Shown here in pieces: positions 37,634 to 44,446 of a stretch of 64,000 nucleotides of DNA. Position numbers and translations under genes: made by a program. Under the pieces are notes generated by a model that did no database searches, was not told the origin of the DNA, and saw only the letters and a list, made by a program, of their open reading frames with translations. Origin of the DNA: Shinella kummerowiae (GTDB lineage: Bacteria > Pseudomonadota > Alphaproteobacteria > Rhizobiales > Rhizobiaceae); NCBI RefSeq assembly GCF_009827055.1, contig NZ_WUMK01000005.1:1-64000 (forward strand). The letters run 5' to 3'. The first letter of the stretch is position 1. Every line of letters begins with the position of its first letter.

Positions 37634-38333
37634 GGCCCGCCACAGCCCGCGGATCGTCAAGGCCGTGCACGGTCTGCGCGGCAAGCCCGCCGATCCCGCC
37701 TATCAGCTTGGCCTCTGCGAGGACTTGAAAAGCACATACGGACCCGCGGGTCTGGTCGAACTCTACGGGCGGTTTTCGAACGGCGACGGTTTCGTCGATG
37801 CGCTGATGCGTCGGGTGATCGTTCAGGCTTTGTCGCGGCGGTGTGGTACCGGGCTGCAGGTCGGTGCGAGCGCGGTCTTCAAACACCCGGAAACGTTCGA
37901 GATCGGCGACGGTGTCTTCATCGGAGCGCAGGCGAATATCCAGGGCCGTTTCGACGGGACCTGCCGGATCGGCAACAATGTCTGGATCGGCCCGCAGGCC
38001 TTCATCGATGCGCGCGACGTGGTCATCGGCGATGATGTCGGTTGGGGTCCCGGCGCGAAGATCCTCGGATCGACCCACAGCGGCATGCCGATCGATGTGC
38101 CGATCATCCGGACGGATCTGGAGATCAGGCCGGTCCGGATCGAGGCGGAGGCCGATATCGGCACGAACGCCACCATCCTGCCGGGCGTGACCATCGGCAG
38201 AGGCGCCATCGTTGGCGCCGGCGCGGTCGTGGTCTCGGATGTCGAGCCCTATTCGATCGTCGCGGGCGTGCCGGCACAGTTCCTGCGATGGCGGGAGGAT
38301 ATGCCGGTTCGGGCAAAAAACGTCGAGGTGTGA
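37623..38333 (+). CDS. Second left-handed beta-helix acyltransferase
   Basis: 236 aa. A helical N-terminal extension of about 80 residues precedes hexapeptide repeats ([57 protein letters not shown]). The sequence GWGPGAKILGSTHSG resembles sugar O- or N-acetyltransferases. ATG 37623 follows AAGGGAAG. Being next to an epimerase and a second DegT enzyme, it may modify a second amino sugar. Its acceptor is unknown. Confidence 0.83.
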   Translation: MSLEARHSPRIVKAVHGLRGKPADPAYQLGLCEDLKSTYGPAGLVELYGRFSNGDGFVDALMRRVIVQALSRRCGTGLQVGASAVFKHPETFEIGDGVFIGAQANIQGRFDGTCRIGNNVWIGPQAFIDARDVVIGDDVGWGPGAKILGSTHSGMPIDVPIIRTDLEIRPVRIEAEADIGTNATILPGVTIGRGAIVGAGAVVVSDVEPYSIVAGVPAQFLRWREDMPVRAKNVEV

Positions 38334-38334
38334 C

Positions 38335-39306
38335 ATGAAGGACAAGAGGATACTGATCACCGGCGGCGCCGGCCTCATCGGATCGCATATCGCCGACCTG
38401 CTTGCCGGGGAGCGGCCGCGCGAGATCGTCGTTCTGGACAATTTCGTGCGCGGGCGGCGCGAAAACCTCATGCAGGCCGCCAGCGCCGCACCGGTCACGA
38501 TCATCGAAGGCGATATCCGCGACCGCGCCTTGCTGGAGAGGACATTCAAGGGGATCGACATCGTCTTTCATCAGGCGGCGATCCGCATCACCCAGTGCGC
38601 CGAGGAGCCGCGGCTCGCCTTCGACGTTCTCGCCGGCGGGACGTTCGACGTGCTCGAGGCGGCGGTGAAGTTCGGCGTTTCGAAGGTCGTGGCCGCGTCT
38701 TCGGCGTCGGTGCTGGGGCAGGCAGAGAGCTTTCCCACGACGGAAGACCATCATCCCTACAATAACCGCACCATCTACGGCGCCGCCAAGGCCTTCAACG
38801 AAGGGCTGCTCCGAAGCTTCGCGGACATGTACGACCTGAACTACGTGGCATTGCGCTATTTCAACGTCTACGGCCCGCGCATGGATGTGCACGGCGTCTA
38901 TACCGAGGTGCTCATCCGGTGGATGGAACGCATCGCGTCCGGCCTTCCGCCGATCATTCTCGGCGACGGGCTGCAGACGATGGATTTCGTTCATGTCCAC
39001 GATATTGCTCGTGCCAACATTCTGGCCGCCAAGGCGCCGGTAACGGACGAAGTCTTCAATGTCGCGAGCGGCAGGGAAACCAGTCTGAACGAACTGGCGG
39101 AAATGCTCCTGGCGGTGATGGGATCGACGCTGAAACCGGAATATGGGCCGGCGCGAAAGGTCAATCCCGTTGCCCGCCGCCTCGCATCGACCGCCAAGGC
39201 GCGCGATCTCATCGGCTTCTCGGCCGAGGTGGACATGGAGGCAGGCCTTCGCGACCTCGTCGCCTGGTGGCGCCGGGAAAGGGTTATGGGAGGGCAGGCC
39301 GCGTGA
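38335..39306 (+). CDS. NAD-dependent nucleotide-sugar epimerase/dehydratase (extended SDR)
   Basis: 323 aa. RILITGGAGLIGSHIADLL binds NAD, with YGAAKAFNEGLLRSF carrying the catalytic Tyr and Lys and FNVYGPRMDVHGVY typical of UDP-sugar epimerases. FVHVHDIARANILAA is the C-terminal marker. It resembles UDP-glucose or UDP-GlcNAc 4-epimerases rather than RmlB. The start lies just past the acyltransferase stop, and the end overlaps the next gene by 4 bases. Confidence 0.88.
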   Translation: MKDKRILITGGAGLIGSHIADLLAGERPREIVVLDNFVRGRRENLMQAASAAPVTIIEGDIRDRALLERTFKGIDIVFHQAAIRITQCAEEPRLAFDVLAGGTFDVLEAAVKFGVSKVVAASSASVLGQAESFPTTEDHHPYNNRTIYGAAKAFNEGLLRSFADMYDLNYVALRYFNVYGPRMDVHGVYTEVLIRWMERIASGLPPIILGDGLQTMDFVHVHDIARANILAAKAPVTDEVFNVASGRETSLNELAEMLLAVMGSTLKPEYGPARKVNPVARRLASTAKARDLIGFSAEVDMEAGLRDLVAWWRRERVMGGQAA

Positions 39307-40499
39307 GTGCTTCCCTTTCTCCCATTCCCGTCGCCAAACCCGAACTCGACGAAGAAGAGGCCGATGCCGTCCGGCGGGTCATCCTGTCGGGCTGGATCAC
39401 GCAAGGCCCGGAAGTGGCCGCTTTCGAAAGCGCGTTTGCCGCCTATGTCGATGCCCCCTTCGCCACGGCGGTTTCCAACTGCACGACGGCGCTGCATCTC
39501 GCGCTCAAGGTGGTCGGGGTCGGACGTGGCGACGAAGTGATTACCGTCAGCCATTCCTTCATCGCCACGGCCAACGCCATTCGCTACTGTGACGCGACGC
39601 CGGTCTTCGTCGACATCGAGGCGGATGGCTTCAACATCGATCCTTCGCGGATCGAGGCGGCGGTCACGCCGCGCACGAAAGCCATACTGGTCGTGCATCA
39701 ACTGGGCATGCCGTGTGATCTCGCGGCGGTGATGGCGATTGCCGGCCCGCGGTCGATCCCCGTCATCGAGGATGCGGCCTGTGCATCGGGAAGCGAGATT
39801 TTGCTGCAGGGTCGTTGGGAAAAGATCGGGCGTCCCTATGGCGACATAGCTTGCTTCTCCTTCCATCCCCGCAAGGTCATCACCACGGGTGACGGCGGCA
39901 TGCTGACGACTGCCAACGCGGAATACGACCGTAAATTCCGGCTCTGGCGCCAGCACAGCATGAGTGTTGCCGATACCGTGCGGCATGGATCGAAGTCGGT
40001 CATCTACGAGACCTATCCCGAACTCGGCTACAATTACCGGATGACCGATCTGCAAGCCGCGCTCGGCCGGGTGCAATTGCGACGGCTGCCGAGCCTCGTA
40101 GCGCGGCGTCGGCGGCTCGCTGACCTCTACGGCAAGTTGATTGCTGGCATCGCACCGGCATTCACGGCGCCTCGGGAGCCTTCATGGGCGCGCACGAACT
40201 GGCAGAGCTATTGCGTGCGCATCCCAGACGGCGGCGATCAGCGGGCGATCATGCAGGCGCTGCTCGACGAAGGGATCTCGACGCGGCGTGGCGTCATGAA
40301 CATCGCGGCCGAGCAAGCCTATGCCGCGCAGGACACGCACCGCGTGGCCGGGGGCCTGGAGCGCAGCATGGCCGCACAGGAAAACTCCATCATCCTGCCG
40401 CTCTTCGCACAGCTTTCCGAAGAGGACGTCCATCGCGTCGTCGGCGCGCTGGCAAGGGTTTCCACACGAATGGAACGTACGCTCGAAACGGCGTTGTAA
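39303..40499 (+). CDS. Second DegT/DnrJ/EryC1/StrS aminotransferase
   Basis: 398 aa. LSGWITQGPEVAAFESAFAA at the N-terminus is the pattern of 4-keto sugar aminotransferases (PseC, PglE, ArnB, perosamine synthase). AVSNCTTALHLALKVVGVG, IEDAACASGSEI and the PLP-Lys region FSFHPRKVITTGDGGML follow. GTG 39303 is the start, overlapping the epimerase stop (GTGA). Amination at C4 of a nucleotide sugar is the likely reaction. The 4-keto donor could come from RfbB, but this is inference. Confidence 0.9.
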   Translation: MSASLSPIPVAKPELDEEEADAVRRVILSGWITQGPEVAAFESAFAAYVDAPFATAVSNCTTALHLALKVVGVGRGDEVITVSHSFIATANAIRYCDATPVFVDIEADGFNIDPSRIEAAVTPRTKAILVVHQLGMPCDLAAVMAIAGPRSIPVIEDAACASGSEILLQGRWEKIGRPYGDIACFSFHPRKVITTGDGGMLTTANAEYDRKFRLWRQHSMSVADTVRHGSKSVIYETYPELGYNYRMTDLQAALGRVQLRRLPSLVARRRRLADLYGKLIAGIAPAFTAPREPSWARTNWQSYCVRIPDGGDQRAIMQALLDEGISTRRGVMNIAAEQAYAAQDTHRVAGGLERSMAAQENSIILPLFAQLSEEDVHRVVGALARVSTRMERTLETAL

Positions 40500-40521
40500 G
40501 CCCTTTGCCGGAATGGCGCCG

Positions 40522-42036
40522 TCAGGCGAACCGCGTGATGAGGGCTTTCAGCGGCGAGGGCAGGGACGAATGCGGAACCAGCCGCACCAGCTTGCGCATG
40601 GAATAGAGGCCGGTCAGCAGCAGCACCGCCGAGCCCGTGGCCGTCGATTGCCAAAGCGGCAGCGCCTGCGTCGCCAGAAAGACGAAGGCGCAAGCGAGGA
40701 TGAAGAGGGGGGCGATCCCCGCATTCTCCCTGGACCAGCGAAACCCACTCATCCGCCGGACGAGGGCGTAGATCAGAATGCCGTGCCAGACATAGAGGCC
40801 GAGGAAGGCCACTCCAGCACCAGCGGCGCCGAAATACGGAACGAGAAGGAAGGCCAGGCCGACATGGACCACTGTCGCCGCAACCTCGGTCCAGAAGAAG
40901 ATTGCCTCCGCCGCCTTCGCGATTACGATGTAGCCCATCGGCCAGGCGAGGATGCGCAGCATCATGCCCAGGCATATCCAGCGAAGCAGATCTGTCGCCC
41001 CGTCGAAGGCATGTGAGTAAAGGATTTGCAGCACGAAGGGGGCGAAAGTCAGCGTGGCGACAACGCCGGGGCCGGCAAGAAGCAGGCTCATCTGCACCTG
41101 CTCGTTCACAAGGCGGTTGCATTCGGCATTGTTGCCACTGACCGCCGTCAGGCGCGGATAGAAATCCGTGCCCATGGCCTGCAATACGATGCCGGCATAG
41201 AGCCCCCCGATGGCCCAGGCTGCCTGGTAGAAGCCGGCTGACGCGATCCCTGCGGCGTGCAGGACGATCAGGCGATTTGCATAGGCCGCGCCGAATGTCA
41301 GCAGTCCGCTTGCCATGAACACCAGCCCGAGCTTGAGCAGGCGCTTGCTCTCACGCCCGAACAGCGGCGGTGGCATTCCGGTCGATGGCAGCTGGACCCG
41401 GCGGCGAAAATGCCATGACGTCAGGCCCGTGACGATTGCGACGGCAATCAGCGATGGGACAATGCCGTTTAGGCCGAAAAAATAGATCAGGGGAATGGTG
41501 ATCACCGTGCCGGAAAAGGCAGCGGCGACGTTGACGATCGCGATGTCCGAAATGCGGCGCAGCCCCTGAAGCAGCGCCATTTGCCCTCCGGACACGATGC
41601 GCAGGGCAACGGCAAGCGACAGCAATGCAACTCCACCCGCCTGCTGATGGGAGCCGAATGTCAGGCCGGAAAGTGGAACAGCCAGCAGGACGAGAAGCAG
41701 GGCGCCGACCGCGCCGAGCACAAACGCCGTCCGCGACAGCACCAGAGCGGTGCGCGCGATTGTCTCGTCATCGTTCGTGCCGGCAGCCTCGGCGATCTGC
41801 CGCACGCCGCTCGATTGCACGCCCATGCCGGCAAGATTCTGGGCCATGTCGGCAAGCGCGCTGTAAAGCCCCATCAGGCCGATGCCCTCCGGCCCCAGCA
41901 TGAGGGCGACCGCTTTGTTGCGGATGATCGAAAAAGCAACGCCGACAACCGAAGACGCACCGACCAGGAGCGTGGATTTCAGGATTTGCGTATGCGTGGT
42001 CTGCTCGCTGGGAGAGGCGTCGCAGGGATGGCTCAT
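40522..42036 (-). CDS. wzx: Wzx-type polysaccharide flippase (WzxE-like O-antigen translocase)
   Basis: 504 aa with about twelve membrane helices (TLLVGASSVVGVAFSIIRNK, FVLGAVGALLLVLLAVPL, GIVPSLIAVAIVTGLT). LGPEGIGLMGLYSALADMA and GVQSSGVRQIAEAAG are characteristic of WzxE-type translocases. It would flip lipid-linked repeat units across the inner membrane. ATG 42036 overlaps the stop of the ExoF-like gene by 4 bases, so both are in one minus-strand operon. The likeness to WzxE goes with the wecB/wecC/wecG homologues. Confidence 0.88.
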   Translation of the reverse strand: MSHPCDASPSEQTTHTQILKSTLLVGASSVVGVAFSIIRNKAVALMLGPEGIGLMGLYSALADMAQNLAGMGVQSSGVRQIAEAAGTNDDETIARTALVLSRTAFVLGAVGALLLVLLAVPLSGLTFGSHQQAGGVALLSLAVALRIVSGGQMALLQGLRRISDIAIVNVAAAFSGTVITIPLIYFFGLNGIVPSLIAVAIVTGLTSWHFRRRVQLPSTGMPPPLFGRESKRLLKLGLVFMASGLLTFGAAYANRLIVLHAAGIASAGFYQAAWAIGGLYAGIVLQAMGTDFYPRLTAVSGNNAECNRLVNEQVQMSLLLAGPGVVATLTFAPFVLQILYSHAFDGATDLLRWICLGMMLRILAWPMGYIVIAKAAEAIFFWTEVAATVVHVGLAFLLVPYFGAAGAGVAFLGLYVWHGILIYALVRRMSGFRWSRENAGIAPLFILACAFVFLATQALPLWQSTATGSAVLLLTGLYSMRKLVRLVPHSSLPSPLKALITRFA

Positions 42037-43334
42037 TGGCTGTTTCCGGCGACCGCATCCGTCTGTGCGTTTTGCGCAAGCGTTTCCGACGCTGTGGTGC
42101 TCGGACTGCGGGTGACGCGAAGCACGTCCCCGGGCTGCAGGACGGTATCGCTGCTTGCCGTGATTTCCCGTGTGCGGCCGCCGACCAGCCTGTCGAGCGA
42201 GAAGACCAGCACCGTGGGGTCGCCCGCATCCGACACTTTGTCCTGTTTCGACAGGATCCTCAGCATCTGGTTCTGGGCTGCCTCGCGTTTCACAAGCATC
42301 TGGTCCAGGTTTGCCTGCTCCGTTTGCAGCTCGATGTTCACCTCGGTTCGTTGCCGATCATAGAGGCCTTCGAGGTTGCGCGATGCTTCGGAGATGTTCT
42401 GCTTTGCCCGCATCGCATCCGCGGACACGTCGAGGCGCGCGGCAGAATAGCTTCGAAGCATCCGTTCGAGGTCGCCCTGTCTCGCGGGAAGGGCGATGCC
42501 CTTGTCCACCATCGTTTTGAAAAGGTTCAGCTCCTTCGCGACGGATTTGATGTCGGCCTCGGCGCTGTCGGCTTTCTTGTCGAGCGTCTCGAGTTCCACG
42601 CGAAGGAGATCACGCAGTTCCGTGAAGGACTTCGCCTGTCTCTGCAGGAGGTTGAACCGCGCTGTCATGACAGCCTTCTCCTGCTCATAGACCGCCCGGG
42701 CCTCGCGGCTTTCCATTCCGGCCGGCAGGTCGAACTTCGGTTCCTTCCCGTCCGACAGTTCAGCGTGGAAACGCGCAATCTTGATGCGGGTGCGCATAAT
42801 GGCGTTTTCCAGTCCGCGCAGATTTGCGACCAACTCCGTCCTGTCGGGCAGGGCAGGTCCGTCGCTGTCCGCGTTTTTCTCGCCGCCTCCCACGGCAAGG
42901 GCCTGCAATGCCGTCAGCCCCGGTCGGAACTCATAGGTGCCCGGCAGCTTCACGTCCCCGACGACGTAAATCGGCGGATATTTGATGACCGCCACCATCG
43001 CTTCCGGTGCGCGGACAAGGCCGATCTTGTCCTTCAGTTCCTCGGCAATCCTGGCGGCAAGATCGGCTTCATCCAGGCTCCCGACCGGGAGTCGACCGAT
43101 CACCGGGAGAGATAGTGTCCCGTCCTGCGCGACGATAAACTCTCCGCTCAGGGCCTCCCATCGTTCATAAAGACCCTTCGTCGGCATCCACTGGACGATG
43201 TTCAGCCGGATGGTCGTATTCGGCCAGATCCGTGGCGCATCCGCAGAGGCGGGCGACCAGCAAAGGGCGGTCAAGATGGTTGCGGCGAAGAGTGTTTTCA
43301 GCGGGCGTGGTCGATCCTGCAAAATCTGGAACAT
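42033..43334 (-). CDS. exoF: ExoF/Wza-like polysaccharide export protein
   Basis: 433 aa. A signal peptide (TLFAATILTALCWSPASA) precedes a Poly_export domain (GEFIVAQDGTLSLPVIGRLP) and an SLBB-like segment (IYVVGDVKLPGTYEFRPG). The C-terminal half is long coiled coil with a final second beta-rich piece (LRVTRSP). This is the ExoF layout of rhizobia. No lipobox Cys is visible after the signal peptide. It probably bridges the Wzz protein and the outer-membrane export channel. Confidence 0.88.
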   Translation of the reverse strand: MFQILQDRPRPLKTLFAATILTALCWSPASADAPRIWPNTTIRLNIVQWMPTKGLYERWEALSGEFIVAQDGTLSLPVIGRLPVGSLDEADLAARIAEELKDKIGLVRAPEAMVAVIKYPPIYVVGDVKLPGTYEFRPGLTALQALAVGGGEKNADSDGPALPDRTELVANLRGLENAIMRTRIKIARFHAELSDGKEPKFDLPAGMESREARAVYEQEKAVMTARFNLLQRQAKSFTELRDLLRVELETLDKKADSAEADIKSVAKELNLFKTMVDKGIALPARQGDLERMLRSYSAARLDVSADAMRAKQNISEASRNLEGLYDRQRTEVNIELQTEQANLDQMLVKREAAQNQMLRILSKQDKVSDAGDPTVLVFSLDRLVGGRTREITASSDTVLQPGDVLRVTRSPSTTASETLAQNAQTDAVAGNSQ

Positions 43335-43682
43335 GACTATGGAACTCGCCTGTCGAAGATCGGTGAGCGACTGGTGCCGCCGTGATGAAGTTCTTCTGCA
43401 TTCTGCGGAGCGAGAGCGGTTTTCAGTAGTCGATCAGTCGTCGGCAGGCTTCATCAATTAGAAGTAAGCCGCACCGCTTACGCCAACCGACGGCAGGGGC
43501 GGCGTGCGGATATTACGCCGGATAATCCTTTTGTAGTGGGAACTGGGCACTTGTTCGATCACGAGGAAACCACAGGCGCGCAGGAGTAACCCTTAGGGAG
43601 CTATCGCGAAGATACGACACCGAAGATAGAGTGTGATGCCTTGGATGGCAGCCGTGTTCGTGTGGGGAGCGAGGAGGTCGGC
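43335..43682. promoter_or_regulatory. 348-base divergent control region with CCCTTAGGG palindrome
   Basis: The region lies between the minus-strand exoF/wzx operon and the plus-strand LuxR gene. CCCTTAGGG at 43590-43598 is an odd palindrome whose reverse, CCCTAAGGG, shares the core of the palindrome at 34859-34874. A GAGGAGG RBS for the LuxR gene lies at its end. No gene is seen. Confidence 0.4.
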
Positions 43683-44408
43683 ATGGCGCCGGAACGACAG
43701 AGCAAGTGCGATGCTTTTTCGGCAACGCCCTCTCGAACGGATGTGGTGCGCACGATTCTGGTGGTGGGACCTTCAGAATGTACGTGCGAGAGGCTGGAGG
43801 CCTTTCCCGAAGAATTTCCGCAGACCGTGGTCCTGCATGTGCCGGACATCGAAGCGGCCTGCAAGCCGTTCGCCAATCCGGTCGGGCTGATCCTCATCGA
43901 TTCCGCGCTTCTTCCCGCCGCCGAGGCGGCGGCGTTCGTCTTGCGCCGCATGCATCCCGATGCACAGATCGCGCTTACCCACCCGACCGTATCGGGGATC
44001 GGAAAATTGTCGAGAGCCGATGGCGGGCCGAGGGTCTACCGTAGCCTCCTGCCAATGGATCTGGCGATCCACATCTGGCTTGCGGTGGTGCGTCTGATGC
44101 TTTCGGGTGGCGAGTATTTTCCACTTTCGCCTGCGACCCTCACGACGACGCGCCATCGCGGCGTACGGGGAAAACAAGGCTTCTACAGTGCGGACGACAA
44201 CCCCATCAAGCTTACGGCCCGTGAGATGGAGATCCTGGAGAAAGCGGCTCAGGGCATGCAGAACAAGCTGATCGCCGCGGAGTTCAATCTCTCCGAAAAT
44301 ACCGTGAAGGTGCATCTGCACAATATCATCAGCAAACTCGGCGTTCACAATCGCACGGAGGCGGCCGCCAAATATCATCAGCTGTTGAGTGCAAACCAGG
44401 AAAGATGA
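43683..44408 (+). CDS. Second orphan LuxR-type regulator (flank of EPS locus)
   Basis: 241 aa. The C-terminal LuxR helix-turn-helix is clear (KLTAREMEILEKAAQG, NKLIAAEFNLSENTVKVHLH). The N-terminal half resembles a degenerate receiver (TILVVGPSECTCERLEAF, GLILIDSALLPAAEAAAF). GAGGAGG five bases before ATG 43683 decides the start; a TTG at 43641 is less likely. The HTH shares NK-IA-E-NL-E-TVKVH and NRTE with the regulator at 17190-17948. It is divergent from exoF/wzx and convergent with the RTX gene. Confidence 0.85.
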   Translation: MAPERQSKCDAFSATPSRTDVVRTILVVGPSECTCERLEAFPEEFPQTVVLHVPDIEAACKPFANPVGLILIDSALLPAAEAAAFVLRRMHPDAQIALTHPTVSGIGKLSRADGGPRVYRSLLPMDLAIHIWLAVVRLMLSGGEYFPLSPATLTTTRHRGVRGKQGFYSADDNPIKLTAREMEILEKAAQGMQNKLIAAEFNLSENTVKVHLHNIISKLGVHNRTEAAAKYHQLLSANQER

Positions 44409-44410
44409 AA

Positions 44411-44437
44411 ACCATGGGCGGCCGTGCCGCCCATGGT
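44411..44437. terminator. Hairpin between convergent LuxR and RTX genes
   Basis: ACCATGGGCGGC and GCCGCCCATGGT form a perfect 12-bp stem around a CGT loop. On the minus strand TTTTCATCTTT follows, a modest T-tail for the RTX gene. It begins three bases after the LuxR stop, so it may end both transcripts. Confidence 0.6.
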
Positions 44438-44446
44438 CATGGTGCA

